Source: Vreelandella nanhaiensis (GTDB lineage Bacteria; Pseudomonadota; Gammaproteobacteria; Pseudomonadales; Halomonadaceae). Taken from it: a stretch of DNA of 64,000 bases. Location: the NCBI RefSeq assembly GCF_003990185.1, contig NZ_RZHF01000028.1, positions 134 to 64,133 of the forward strand, given 5' to 3'. How positions within the stretch are numbered: the first letter of the stretch is position 1; each line of letters starts with the position of its first letter. The notes under the pieces are model-generated. The model saw only the letters and a list, made by a program, of their open reading frames with translations. It was not told the origin of the DNA and searched no databases. Positions 42,025 to 51,478 of the stretch are shown in pieces. The translations under genes were made by a program, and so were the position numbers.

Positions 42025-44595
42025 TTAAACGGTTACCCATTTTTTTTCAACGTAGGTAACTAGCATGGACAGCGGTAATGGCCTTGCAATGAAGTAACCT
42101 TGTGCCTCGTCGCATTGGGTTTGGCAGAGCAGATCAAGAGTAGCCTTGTCTTCGACTCCTTCGGCAACGACATGCAATCCTAGCGCATGAGTCATGTCCG
42201 ATAACGCTTTCATGAAACCGCGCCCGTGCGGTTCTGAGGTGTTGGGGGTAATGAATGTACGGTCCAGCTTCACAACGTCGATTGGAAATCGCTGTAGATA
42301 AGAAATTCCGGCGTGACCAGTTCCGAAGTCGTCAACCGCCAAGCGCACGCCAAGCGTCTTCAACTGCTGCATCGCCAGGGTCGAGGCTTGCATATCATGG
42401 ATGAAAGCGCCCTCGGTCAGTTCAAGCTCCAGATATTTTGACTGCATGCCCGCCTGGTCAAGGGCATGCTGGACCTGCGCGACCAAATTGGGTGAGAGCA
42501 ACTGTTTGGGGGATAGGTTCACAGATACGCTCAGTTGATAGCCGAGGCGATTACTCAATCCTTGTATATCTAAACAAGCCTGTCGTAGCACCCAGATGCC
42601 TAATTCGTCGATCAATCCAGTTTCTTCAGCGATCGAGATGAAATCAGACGGTGGAACCAGGCCGCGCTCTGGGTTGTTCCATCGTACTAATGCCTCAACG
42701 CCCATCAGCTTTTCAGAAGGCAGCCCTATCCTCGGTTGGTAATGAAGCACGAACTCACCTCGGTCAAGCGCGCCGCGCAGAGCTATTTCGAGCGCCATGC
42801 GCTTTTTCATTGCAATGCTCATTTCTTCCGAGAAAAAGCCGTAGCGGTTCCCCCCATCGCCCTTGGCCTTGTACATGGCGATGTCTGCATTCTGGATGAG
42901 AACATCTTTACTTTGACCATCCTCTGGATACATGCAAATCCCGATTGAGGCACTGGGAAACAACTGATAATCGCTTACATCTACCGGCAGGGTTAACGTC
43001 TCTACCAGCTTCTTTGCCATTGACTCTACAGAAATTTTTCCTCGTTGGGCGTGAGCAATGACTACAAACTCATCCCCTCCAAGACGAGCAACGAGGTCGC
43101 CAGTAGGCAACGCGGCTTGCAGGCGCTTGGCAATTTGGCAAAGCATTTCATCGCCTGAACCGTGTCCCAGTGAGTCGTTGACATGTTTAAATCGATCAAG
43201 GTCAATTAACATCACAGCAATCGAGGTATCCGACGGTGTGAAGCTTAAAAGGGCCTCCAGATGTTCGTTCAAATATGCCCGGTTGGGAAGTCCCGTTAGC
43301 CCATCATGAGTCGCCATATGATGCAGGCGCTGTTCGGACTCTATACGTTCTGTGATATCCGTGTAGCTGCCTGCCCACTCCTTCACAGCGCCTGATGCAT
43401 CTAATATAGGGACGGCGTGAAACATCATGTGACGAAACTCTCCGTCTGCGCGCCTCAAACGCACCTCATTTTGCAGAGGAACGGCTTCTTGGCGCATGCG
43501 AGCAATCAGAGTCAACATGGAGGCACGATCATCTGGGTGAATGGCATCGAGCCACCCCATGCCTTCGACCTGTTCACGGGAGAAACCCGTGAAGTTCGTC
43601 CATTCGGGGACGGGATTGAATATCTCGGCTTCGCTTGAGGTTGTCCAGATGAGCGCATTCGTCGCGTTCACGAGCGATCGGAAACGCAACTCGGCTCTGC
43701 TTCTCTCCTCAGTTTCCCGATAGCGTTCGATGATCAATGAAGCTGTATTGGCTACCAGCTCGATAGACTCACATTCTTGTTCGGTTGGCCCTCGCTTTTC
43801 TCGACAATAAAGCGGCATGACGCCTTGGATGCAGCCTTTGGTTGAAAGCAAAAGCACTAGCCAGCAAGCCTGCATCCCAAGGGGCATCATGAAACGAGTG
43901 AGTTGTTTGCCTAGCTCATCCTGGGTGGTATCGGTGATAATGGACGAAGCAAGCAACGTTAAGTTGTCGCAGAGGGTGGTGCAGGCTCCGGCGGCCAAGC
44001 CATCAATTGATTGGCTGTACTCAGACGGTATTGACGGGGCTGCGCACATCTTTAAGTGAGCCTGATCAGCATCGAGCAGCATCACGGAAGCCATCAGGCC
44101 GCCTCCGGACTGTTCTTCGACAAGATGACAGAGAAGATTTAATACTTCTTTGAGGGGGGCGCCACTCATGGCCAGTTCAAGAGCGCGTCGTTGCCCATGT
44201 GCAACAACCTCAGCGTGCTTTCTTGCCGTGGCGTCCTGGGTAAAGCCGTACACGTGCTCGATTTGACCATCTTCGCCTTGTGAGAAAGCATTTACGGAAA
44301 TCCAACGCACATCGCTGGGACTTATCACCAGCCGGCACTCGTAGCGGTAGCAATCTGCCTTCAACAGCATGCTTTCGGTTATACGCTCAGCTGCTGGCCT
44401 GTCGTCAGGATGAAGCGCCTCAAAAAATTCTTGTATGCTACGAATGCCTTCGAAAATCTCAGAATCTGATGCAAAGGTTAAAGCGCCTGTATCAGTGTCT
44501 AGTTCCCACTCATAGACGTCGGATTTTCCTAAGGTAAAACGGAAGCGCTCCGGCAGGTCGGCAAGTAAGCGGGTACGAGCTGCAGAAAAGGGCAT
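42025..44595 (-). CDS. Cytoplasmic PAS-GAF-PAS-GGDEF-EAL protein
   Basis: An 856-residue soluble multi-domain protein with no membrane helix. Order: PAS (about 20-135, SDVYEWELDTDTGALTF), GAF-like (about 150-300), PAS (about 305-425, NPVPEWTNFTGFSREQVEGM), GGDEF (about 430-590; ARLGGDEFVVIA) and EAL (about 605-850; GVEALVRW, DDFGTGHAGISYL). The usual RxxD I-site position reads PTGD, so cyclase feedback inhibition is probably lost. Both catalytic domains otherwise look complete. The signal sensed is unknown. Convergent with the membrane GGDEF-EAL gene. Confidence 0.87.
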   Translation of the reverse strand: MPFSAARTRLLADLPERFRFTLGKSDVYEWELDTDTGALTFASDSEIFEGIRSIQEFFEALHPDDRPAAERITESMLLKADCYRYECRLVISPSDVRWISVNAFSQGEDGQIEHVYGFTQDATARKHAEVVAHGQRRALELAMSGAPLKEVLNLLCHLVEEQSGGGLMASVMLLDADQAHLKMCAAPSIPSEYSQSIDGLAAGACTTLCDNLTLLASSIITDTTQDELGKQLTRFMMPLGMQACWLVLLLSTKGCIQGVMPLYCREKRGPTEQECESIELVANTASLIIERYRETEERSRAELRFRSLVNATNALIWTTSSEAEIFNPVPEWTNFTGFSREQVEGMGWLDAIHPDDRASMLTLIARMRQEAVPLQNEVRLRRADGEFRHMMFHAVPILDASGAVKEWAGSYTDITERIESEQRLHHMATHDGLTGLPNRAYLNEHLEALLSFTPSDTSIAVMLIDLDRFKHVNDSLGHGSGDEMLCQIAKRLQAALPTGDLVARLGGDEFVVIAHAQRGKISVESMAKKLVETLTLPVDVSDYQLFPSASIGICMYPEDGQSKDVLIQNADIAMYKAKGDGGNRYGFFSEEMSIAMKKRMALEIALRGALDRGEFVLHYQPRIGLPSEKLMGVEALVRWNNPERGLVPPSDFISIAEETGLIDELGIWVLRQACLDIQGLSNRLGYQLSVSVNLSPKQLLSPNLVAQVQHALDQAGMQSKYLELELTEGAFIHDMQASTLAMQQLKTLGVRLAVDDFGTGHAGISYLQRFPIDVVKLDRTFITPNTSEPHGRGFMKALSDMTHALGLHVVAEGVEDKATLDLLCQTQCDEAQGYFIARPLPLSMLVTYVEKKWVTV

Positions 44596-45143
44596 GACTC
44601 AACTCCATCTGCAGACGCATCGAGATAAGAACAAGCGAATGTTCAGAATAGCATCGTAAGATGTCATTATGACGGCGCCGCAGTATTGACGAAAAAAGTT
44701 GGGAGAAATTTGTTGCAGTGTACCTTCACTGCTCTTAGGTATTACCGTCGTCCTCTCCTCAGGGTGTCGGACCTTAACAATCTTTTATGGCAAACGCTAT
44801 AGGCGTGGTTCCTGGGATGGCAGTTGTACGTTGAAACAGTATTGAATCTTCGTGAGATAATTTTGGTTTACCATATGGCATGGCGCTTAGCCTGGCTGTC
44901 GGCTTCTACTAAATTTGCTTTGCAATCAGGTATTAAGTTTCGCTGCTGCGTGTTACACCTGTTTGACGCCTCGATTGCCGCTCGGCTGTGATCGTGGGGC
45001 GGGTCTTGACGTGCCGATACTTGAAAATCATTCAGACAATCAGGGTTAGGCGCGCGTCCACAGTTCCAATAATACCTGTATAAAAGGAAGTCATTAGGTA
45101 TGCGCTTAGTGAACGTAAACTGCTATTACCGAGGACGCTAACC
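44596..45143. other. Divergent intergenic region, promoters expected
   Basis: About 550 bases between the soluble c-di-GMP protein (minus) and creA (plus). Short open frames only; no similarity recognised. TTGAAAATCATTCAGACAAT near 45020 and TATAAAAGG near 45080 are AT-rich patches suited to the creA promoter, but I could not assign it firmly. Confidence 0.4.
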
Positions 45144-45632
45144 ATGTTTTTTACTAAACGTGCGGTCATCAATTTGCTCGTTGGCGTATTAGCACTACTG
45201 CCAATCACGCTATTGGCTCAGGATGCCCATATTGGCAGTGTACGTACCGAGTTCAGAATGCTCGGGCCGAACAATACCATTGAAGTAGAGCGCTTCGATG
45301 ACCCGAAGGTGCAGGGCATTTCCTGCTATATTTCTTATTCTCAGATTGGCGGGATCTCTGGCGCGGTGGGGCTTGCCGAGGAAGCCAGTGAGGCAAGCGT
45401 TGCCTGTCGGCAAACAGGGGAGATTATCTTTAACCCAGCTGAGGTAGAAGGGCAGGAGGTGGTGTTTACCCAGCGTCGTTCGGCACTTTTCAAGAATATG
45501 CGCGTGGTACGCATGCACGATGCTGAAACCGAGACCTTTGTGTATTTGACCTATAGCACTAGGCTGGTGGATGGGTCGCCCAAGAATGCGGTAACGGCTG
45601 TTCACTACGGTGACCTGACGCCAGCTCAATAG
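45144..45632 (+). CDS. creA: CreA family periplasmic protein
   Basis: A 162-residue protein with a signal peptide (ending ITLLAQ, mature from about DAHIG) and the CreA domain: IGSVRTEFRMLGPNNTIEVERFDDPKVQGISCYISYSQIGG. E. coli CreA lies beside creBCD but its job is unknown. Here it stands alone. The start follows CGAGGACG at good spacing. The length matches the family. Confidence 0.9.
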   Translation: MFFTKRAVINLLVGVLALLPITLLAQDAHIGSVRTEFRMLGPNNTIEVERFDDPKVQGISCYISYSQIGGISGAVGLAEEASEASVACRQTGEIIFNPAEVEGQEVVFTQRRSALFKNMRVVRMHDAETETFVYLTYSTRLVDGSPKNAVTAVHYGDLTPAQ

Positions 45633-45670
45633 CCCGGTGCGAGCGCTTGAACCCGCGTGTGCAGATCGGG

Positions 45671-46237
45671 TTAGCGGGGGCGGCCCAGCGCCTGGGTCCA
45701 GTAAGTGGTATAGCGGGATTCCGGGTTATCAGCTTTGGCCATGCCCATCTGGGTGAAGGCACCGTTCATGATGTTGCTGCAGTGGCCGGGGCTTTCCAGC
45801 CAGCCTTCGACCACTGCGGATGCTGACATGTGGCCAGCGGCGATGTTTTCCCCCACGGCGCGCCATACATAGTCTTGCTCTTCCACGCGTTGCTCAATAC
45901 CAACGCCTTCAGGGCTGGTATGGCTGAAGTACTGGTTTTCGGCCATATCTTTAGAGTGCGCTTTGGCCGCATCGTGAAGCTTGCAGCTCCAGGTTAGCGG
46001 CTTTACCGAATCGAAGGACTGTTCGCCACACTGGCGGGCCTGGCTGCGAGCTTCGTTAACCAGATTAAGCATCTCCTGCTGCTGTTCGGTGGGCTCGCAC
46101 TCGCCGGATGAGGCGCTTTGCCGTGAATCATCAGACGCCCACGCCGTGCCTGTACCGATCAATATTAGGGCCATGAAACGAAAAAGCGCCCCGTTAATAG
46201 GGCGCTTTGCGAATGAATTAACCGCCGAATTTTTCAT
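45671..46237 (-). CDS. CAP-domain (SCP/PR-1-like) secreted protein
   Basis: About 188 residues. A membrane-targeting segment (FMALILIGTGTAWA) is followed by the CAP domain (about 55-185): LVNEARSQARQCG, LHDAAKAHSKDMAENQYFSHTSPEG, VGENIAAGHMSASAVVEGWLESPGHCSNIMNGAFTQMG, with the usual two His and two Glu of the CAP cavity. The role of bacterial CAP proteins is unclear. Start is uncertain: ATG at 46237 lies inside the end of the upstream gene and gives a long n-region; ATG at 46174 gives a very short signal. A terminator of the upstream gene lies inside this 5' part. Confidence 0.75.
   Translation of the reverse strand: MKNSAVNSFAKRPINGALFRFMALILIGTGTAWASDDSRQSASSGECEPTEQQQEMLNLVNEARSQARQCGEQSFDSVKPLTWSCKLHDAAKAHSKDMAENQYFSHTSPEGVGIEQRVEEQDYVWRAVGENIAAGHMSASAVVEGWLESPGHCSNIMNGAFTQMGMAKADNPESRYTTYWTQALGRPR
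46179..46208 (-). terminator. Terminator of the PNPOx-like gene
   Basis: On the minus strand AAAGCGCCC and GGGCGCTTT flank an eight-base loop and are followed by TTCG. It lies ten bases after the stop codon and overlaps the 5' part of the CAP gene, which could make CAP expression depend on readthrough or its own promoter. Confidence 0.75.
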
Positions 46238-46706
46238 TTTCACCAAGATCCGGTGTGGCATCTTTTTTCAAGTTCGCCTTAGCAATCTCGTAGAGCTGGT
46301 AGGTTTTGCTCTCTTTGGATTTCCAGTGCTCGCCCATCGCTACCTTGATTTCCAGAAGCGTGACGTCAGGATCATCCTTGCCTTCCGGGAACCAGGCTGC
46401 CACGAAGGGGTTCCAGTACTTGTGGATCAGCTCGCGGTTATCATTCAGGTTGGCCTTGCCGGAAAGCGAGACGTACACGCCGTCTTCCTGGTCGGAGAAG
46501 CTCAGGCAAACATCATGATCACTTTCGGTTTCAAAGACCTTTTCGGCGCTGCGGCGGGTGTAGAACCACAGCGTGCCGTCATACTCTTCCTGCACCAAGT
46601 GCATGGGACGCGCACGGGGCGTATCGTGGTCCATGGTCACCAACATGCCAACTTTAATATCCTTGATCATCTTCCAGATCTTCTGCTTATGTTCCGGGCT
46701 GGACAT
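46218..46706 (-). CDS. Pyridoxamine 5'-phosphate oxidase-like stress protein (general stress protein 26 family)
   Basis: A 162-residue flavin-binding split-barrel protein. It begins MSSPEHKQKIWKMIKDIKVG and contains MLVTMDHDTPRARPMHLVQ and LWFYTRRSAEKVFE, the usual FMN-binding face, then VYVSLSGKANLNDNRELIHKYWNP and a tail. The family includes general stress protein 26 and BLUF-unrelated flavin oxidoreductases of unknown substrate. The start follows AAGGAGAG; a longer frame upstream is unlikely. Confidence 0.85.
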   Translation of the reverse strand: MSSPEHKQKIWKMIKDIKVGMLVTMDHDTPRARPMHLVQEEYDGTLWFYTRRSAEKVFETESDHDVCLSFSDQEDGVYVSLSGKANLNDNRELIHKYWNPFVAAWFPEGKDDPDVTLLEIKVAMGEHWKSKESKTYQLYEIAKANLKKDATPDLGENEKFGG

Positions 46707-46863
46707 AGCGTCACTCTCCTTATGAATAAGTATGTTGATTAGCCAATCCTTCAGCATGACTAACAACAGCCTAGCCAGCATTGGTGATATCGGCAAACGC
46801 TCGCGGTAATAAGCCGGCAGGGCTAAAGTGAAAGTGCACAAATGGCTACCGAAGGAGAGTGTC

Positions 46864-47157
46864 ATGTTCGTAAAAGTGAGATCGCAAGGGTCAAGATTAA
46901 AAGCCCTTAGCGTGAAAGGATCCGGTTATACCGTTACTCTGGTTGCCATATTACTGCTTGCCGGTTGTGCAACAGGGGAGCGCGTCGATTCGCAAACCAG
47001 TATGCGGGGCGCGGCCGCTGAGTATTGTAAAAGTATCGCAGGACAAACCGAGGTGCAAGAAACACGTTTGGGTAGCGGCCGCTATTGCCGTTTACCGGGT
47101 GGCCAGCTTGAAAATGAGTGGATGCTTTATCGCTCCGAGCGGCTTGATAACGATTAG
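46864..47157 (+). CDS. DUF333-type lipoprotein
   Basis: A 97-residue protein with a lipobox LLLAGC at about residues 29-34 after a long basic n-region. The mature part has AAAEYCKSIAGQTEVQ and GRYCRLPGGQLENEWMLYRS, the two-Cys DUF333 pattern (putative hemolysin/YoaF-like). Likely anchored in the outer membrane. The start follows AAGGAGAG. Function unknown. Confidence 0.85.
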   Translation: MFVKVRSQGSRLKALSVKGSGYTVTLVAILLLAGCATGERVDSQTSMRGAAAEYCKSIAGQTEVQETRLGSGRYCRLPGGQLENEWMLYRSERLDND

Positions 47158-47244
47158 AAATGCATCAACCACTACGCTTCGCGTTTATAAGGAGCGTTTT
47201 ATTGACGCAGCTCATGCATTGGCCTGAAAGAATCTGATATTTTA

Positions 47245-47267
47245 AAGATGTATTTTAGATGAATCTT
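47245..47267 (+). promoter_or_regulatory. NsrR-like operator upstream of hmp
   Basis: AAGATGTATTT and AGATGAATCTT are arranged as an 11-1-11 imperfect palindrome close to the NsrR consensus (AAGATGCATTT half sites), with 8 of 11 pairs symmetric. It ends 24 bases before the hmp start, where it could block transcription until nitric oxide relieves it. Confidence 0.7.
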
Positions 47268-47291
47268 TAAAACTACTGGAAAGAGGCCACT

Positions 47292-48461
47292 ATGCTCACA
47301 TCGGCACAAGAACAGGTTATTGCTGCGACAGCTCCCGTTGTGGCTGAGCATCTCGACGCTATTACCCAGCGCTTTTATCCGCTAATGTTTGATCGCTACC
47401 CTGAGGTCAAGTCGCTTTTCAACCAGACCCACCAGCAAAACGGGGGGCAGCCGAGAGCGCTGGCAGGTGCCATTCTTGCTTATGTTCAGGTGCGCCAAAA
47501 CCAGGAAGCGGCGCGCCAAATCATGGAAACCGTGGTTAATAAGCACATCTCGCTGGATATTCAGCCGCATCAGTACCCGATTGTGGGTGAGTGCCTCATG
47601 GAAGCCATTGGGGAAGTGCTGGGTGAAGCGGTTACGGCTGAGGTTGCCGATGCCTGGGGGGCGCTGTATCAAGAGCTTGCCGGGTTATTGATTGAGCTTG
47701 AAGAGCAGCGTTATCAGGAGTTTGAACAGCGCCCCGGTGGCTGGCGCAGTGCACGACGTTTTCATATTGAGACAACCCACCAGGAAAGCAGCGTGATTCG
47801 TTCGTTCATCCTGGTGCCGGAAGATGGTGGCCCGGTGGCGAACTATACACCCGGTCAGTATATAGGCGTAAAGCTCATGATTGATGGTGAGCCGGTACAT
47901 CGGCATTACAGCCTATCGGGTATGCCGAATGGGCGTTCCTACCGTCTATCTATCAAGCGTGAGTCTCATGGTTTAGCCAGCCGCTATTTTCACGACCATT
48001 TAAACGTGGGAGATACTATCGAGCTGCTTCCGCCGGCCGGTGAGCTAACGTTGGTGACGGGCGATGAGCCCTTGTTGCTGGTCAGTGGGGGGATTGGTCA
48101 GACGCCGTTACTGCCTATTGCTCAAGAGGCGTTGCAACAAGGCCGGAAAGTTATCTACCTGCATGCTGCCATCGATGCTGAGCACCGTGCCTTTGCTCAA
48201 ACGCTGCAGGAATTGGCGCAGGCCTATCCTCAGCAATTAAGCGTGGTAACCGTGCTTGAGCAAGACGATAGTGGCGACTACCAAGGGCGTATCAACGATG
48301 AACTATTGGCCAAGCATATCGTACCCGGTGTGCGCTGCTACTTTGTGGGTCCTCATGGCTTTATGAAAGCCGTGGATGAAAGTCTGGCCCGCCTGGGAGT
48401 ACCCGAATCGCATCGCCATTTCGAGCATTTTGGCCCCGCGAAAGCGCTAAACGCTGCATAG
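47292..48461 (+). CDS. hmp: Flavohemoglobin nitric oxide dioxygenase
   Basis: A 389-residue flavohemoglobin that converts NO and O2 to nitrate with NAD(P)H. The globin domain (about 1-140) starts MLTSAQEQVIAATAPVV and has the proximal His in VVNKHISLDIQPHQYPIVG. The FAD domain (about 150-258) has HRHYSLSGMPNGRSYRLSIKRE, and the NAD domain (about 260-389) GGIGQTPLLPI and VGPHGFMKAV. The length is right for the family. GAGG lies just before the start and an NsrR-like operator upstream. It is convergent with the broken channel gene. Confidence 0.96.
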   Translation: MLTSAQEQVIAATAPVVAEHLDAITQRFYPLMFDRYPEVKSLFNQTHQQNGGQPRALAGAILAYVQVRQNQEAARQIMETVVNKHISLDIQPHQYPIVGECLMEAIGEVLGEAVTAEVADAWGALYQELAGLLIELEEQRYQEFEQRPGGWRSARRFHIETTHQESSVIRSFILVPEDGGPVANYTPGQYIGVKLMIDGEPVHRHYSLSGMPNGRSYRLSIKRESHGLASRYFHDHLNVGDTIELLPPAGELTLVTGDEPLLLVSGGIGQTPLLPIAQEALQQGRKVIYLHAAIDAEHRAFAQTLQELAQAYPQQLSVVTVLEQDDSGDYQGRINDELLAKHIVPGVRCYFVGPHGFMKAVDESLARLGVPESHRHFEHFGPAKALNAA

Positions 48462-48513
48462 CCGAAACGCCCCCTTCGCATGTGAATTAGTGCAGAGGGG
48501 GATGGCCTCGGAT

Positions 48514-49540
48514 TTATGGCGCGCTTTTCTCTTCTACTGCTTGCCAGATATCTTCCCACTCCCAGCCATCCTTTTGGATATAGGCGAGCAGCACTTTCTG
48601 GGATTGCTCGCTTAACCCCTCCTGCATCTGTTTTTGTGATGCGTCGAATCCAGGTAAGGCCTTGTAAGCTTCAAGGGCCGGAAAAGGAGGCAAATGTGTT
48701 TCTGCGCGGATAAAAGCGCTATTCAACGTATCAAGAAATTGATCGATGACTCGCAACGTTATAGTGAACTGAGTGCGAGTTGAGACGCTAAGATCAGGAT
48801 TGGCAATGGTCGCCAGTATGAGCGCCTGATAAAGCCGCGCTAACGCCAAAGGGAGTGATTTCTGGCGACTGCCTGCGTGGTAATAGTGAAGGATCGGGTA
48901 GGCAAGGTGCTGTTGGCCAAGTGTGCTGATGGTTTGCTGAATAGGCGATAGTTGCTGGCTTAAGCTGGCAAATTTACCGTTATCATGAGTGGTGTTAAGA
49001 ATCTCTAACGGACTTTCTCCTAACGCACTGATAGACAGCGCCAAGTGGCGCTTTTGGGTAACGTTAGAAACAATATTAAGCATGTAGGTAATCGACAGCG
49101 TAAACAGGAAAAAGCCGTTAGCCGCTGCCAATGTGGGAACCAGGCGCCAACGATCATTACCCGGTACGAAATCACCGTAGCCCAGTGTGGTAAGGGTGTA
49201 ACCGGTGTAAGTAGATACGCTCGATTAATCCGGCCGACGCCTGGGTGTTGGCATTCACAACGGCGTCTGACCCACCGCAAAAAACCAATAGCCAGCCCAG
49301 CCATAGCATCACTACCCAGACTAAAATAAGCCCGACCGTTATCCAGGGACCCGTGGCAGTGAGCAGCCAGTGGCAGCGTCGGTATCGATGGATAAATAAC
49401 AATATCGACCAAACACCACTAATCAAGCGATTGGTGACGGGGCCCGAGTGAGAAGCGGAAAGGGTAGTACGAATGGCATCGAAATTGGCCAGCGCAATAA
49501 GAAGAACCCCTATCACGCCAGCCAGTATGCTTCCTGTCAT
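48514..49540 (-). pseudogene. Two-helix potassium channel family protein, frameshifted
   Basis: The 5' part (start after AGGAAGG) gives an N-terminal membrane helix (MTGSILAGVIGVLLIALANF) and a second (GLILVWVVMLWLGWLLVF) up to ASAGLIERIY, then runs off frame. The other frame continues YTGYTLTTLGYGDFVPGNDR, a K+ selectivity filter, then a pore helix and a cytoplasmic domain to the stop. Removing one T from CTACTTACACC near 49210 restores IYYTGYTL. So it is a single-base insertion in an otherwise whole gene, either true decay or a sequencing error. Confidence 0.8.
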
Positions 49541-49594
49541 ATAAAGCATCCTTCCTATCTGTTATGGCGGCGTTAGTCAGCCACACTTGTTGGT

Positions 49595-50572
49595 TTATGT
49601 CGGGTTGGCGTTGGCAGGAGAAAGGCTATGTTCTTCATTGGGCCATGCAGTAACAACTACCTCATAAATACGCCAGTCGTAATTATTAAGGTGCCGGGAG
49701 GCTTGTTTAAGATGACGCGCCAGATCATCATTGCTATGCGGTGTCACAAAGGCTTCACCGCTGAAGATGGGGCCTTCTTCACGTAAACGTACCGAGGCGG
49801 CGGCTACCCAGGGCATGGCACAAAGCTCGGCTTCAAGCGCTTCTTCCAGGTGTTCCGGTTTATCTTGAGAGGTAAAGTGAGGCCGACGGTCGAGCAAGTC
49901 TCCTATGGCTTCCTTTAAATTGGTAATCCCGTCTTTGGTAACATCAAGGGCAATAATAGCCGCAGCAACAGCATCAGCCCACCAAAAACCGGCTCCTACA
50001 CCCAGTACGCCAACAATGGCAGCCAGCCCCGTCATCCAGTCGGCTTTGCTCCTCTTTCCATCAGCAAACACAGTCTTTTCATGCACTTTTGCTGCGGCTT
50101 TGGTCTGTAAGTGCCCGATAATGACAGGTGGGATGACGCTATAAATAAGCACGCCGACCATTAGCCACCCCATCCATATCGTTTCACCAAACAGGGTAAT
50201 GGCGCCGATACTGGGGTGTTCCTGCTGGACAAGCTTGAGCAAGGAATCCCCAAGTAAAAAAAGGCCCATCGCGCTTAGTGCAGTCGCCGTGCATAAAAAG
50301 GCGATAATAGTGGCGCGCTGATACCCATAAGGGTATGTCTGATTAGGCGGACGTTTGCGGAACCTGACGGCCAACAAAAAGGCGATAGGCGGAATGAGCG
50401 AAAGCATGTCTTCCAACCACGCGACTTTCATTGCTTGGCTGTTACCCAATACCAGAGCGAGTATGGAAACAATAGAAATACGAAACGCTAAATTCCACCA
50501 TTCAAGGCGAATCAGATAATTAAGATCCCGCTGTTTATCCGGTGGCAGGCGATAAAGTTCACGTATTTTCAT
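49595..50572 (-). CDS. Cation diffusion facilitator (CDF) family metal exporter
   Basis: A 325-residue protein with about six membrane segments in the first 215 residues and a cytoplasmic C-terminal domain. Features are EDMLSLIPPIAFLLAVRF (helix 2), RRPPNQTYPYGYQRA (loop) and ADWMTGLAAIVGVLGVGAGFWWADAVAA (helix 5). The helix-2 and helix-5 metal residues read as E-D and D-D pairs rather than classic H-x3-D, so the metal is uncertain. Its start overlaps the stop of the upstream solute-binding gene (ATGA), which links the two. Confidence 0.85.
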   Translation of the reverse strand: MKIRELYRLPPDKQRDLNYLIRLEWWNLAFRISIVSILALVLGNSQAMKVAWLEDMLSLIPPIAFLLAVRFRKRPPNQTYPYGYQRATIIAFLCTATALSAMGLFLLGDSLLKLVQQEHPSIGAITLFGETIWMGWLMVGVLIYSVIPPVIIGHLQTKAAAKVHEKTVFADGKRSKADWMTGLAAIVGVLGVGAGFWWADAVAAAIIALDVTKDGITNLKEAIGDLLDRRPHFTSQDKPEHLEEALEAELCAMPWVAAASVRLREEGPIFSGEAFVTPHSNDDLARHLKQASRHLNNYDWRIYEVVVTAWPNEEHSLSPANANPT

Positions 50573-51303
50573 CGGCCTGCCTCCAAGTGTTGCAGACGTT
50601 GTTCAATATCAGGGTAGCTATTCAAATGCCGTTGAACGGCAAGCATCCAGGCATTTTCCCCTTTGGGGAGCGCCATGACATGATGATCGGTCGCGATTTC
50701 CCAGTCGCCTATTTGATAGTTATGCGCATGAAGCCACCAGGATGGATTGGTGACCGCTTCATTGTGTGTGCCAAGGTCAGGGGTAGGGCGGGGAATCGCA
50801 CCCTCTTTTTTTAGTGCATGAGCGATATGGTTGATAACGGGAACGGCTACCTCCACACCTTCCAGGTTGCTGGGTAAAGAAATGCCCTCGGGCACACCGA
50901 CTGAATAGTGGCTCTGATAATAAGCTTTTGTGGGCGCGGCGAGGGCGCTCACATTTGAATCCTGCGTAAGTCCACCGATAACCAAGTCAAGCTGATATTG
51001 GGATAGCGCTGCCAACAGATTGCCCTCGCTACCCCAATGCCAGTTAATAGTGGCATTCATCTTTTCTGCAAGCGCACGGACAATTTCGACTTCCAGTCCT
51101 GCCGGGCCCTGATCGGTATTAATGACCCAAGGTGGGTTTTCGGAAAGACCAATGTTCAGCTCACCGCCATGCATATCTGCTATGGGGCGTTCAATATTGA
51201 CCGGGTACCGGCAGCCTGCCAGTACTAACACCGCGAAAACAATCAGTATGCTGGGCCGTTTATGAGAAAAAACGAATTGTATAAAGCTGTCCTTGCTTTG
51301 CAT
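50569..51303 (-). CDS. Family 3 extracellular solute-binding lipoprotein
   Basis: A 244-residue protein with a lipobox LVLAGC at about residue 30. The SBP family 3 fold follows: LNIGLSENPPWVINTDQGPAGLEVEIVRALAEKMNATINW, then LDLVIGGLTQDSNVSALAAPTKAYYQSHYSVGV. No ABC permease is next to it; it is coupled to the CDF exporter instead, so it may act as a sensor or scavenger. The ligand is unknown. The start follows ACGGAAG. Confidence 0.78.
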   Translation of the reverse strand: MQSKDSFIQFVFSHKRPSILIVFAVLVLAGCRYPVNIERPIADMHGGELNIGLSENPPWVINTDQGPAGLEVEIVRALAEKMNATINWHWGSEGNLLAALSQYQLDLVIGGLTQDSNVSALAAPTKAYYQSHYSVGVPEGISLPSNLEGVEVAVPVINHIAHALKKEGAIPRPTPDLGTHNEAVTNPSWWLHAHNYQIGDWEIATDHHVMALPKGENAWMLAVQRHLNSYPDIEQRLQHLEAGR

Positions 51304-51353
51304 CGTATTGCCGCTTCCGTAACGGAGGAATCCATATAACAACTAAAAATAAG

Positions 51354-51400
51354 TCCTATAAAAAAAGTGAGCATAGGGCTGTTCAAACCCTGCTCACTTT
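51354..51400 (-). terminator. Terminator after the Cys-rich copper protein gene
   Basis: On the minus strand AAAGTGAGCA and TGCTCACTTT form the stem (with an inner GGG/CCC) and a seven-T run follows. It is nearly symmetric, so it could also act from the other side. Confidence 0.85.
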
Positions 51401-51478
51401 ATAAGTTAGACGTAATACACTGTTTTTCAAATTAATTGCTAAAGCACAACAGTGCGTTTGTTCTCGCTGAGGTGCCTT

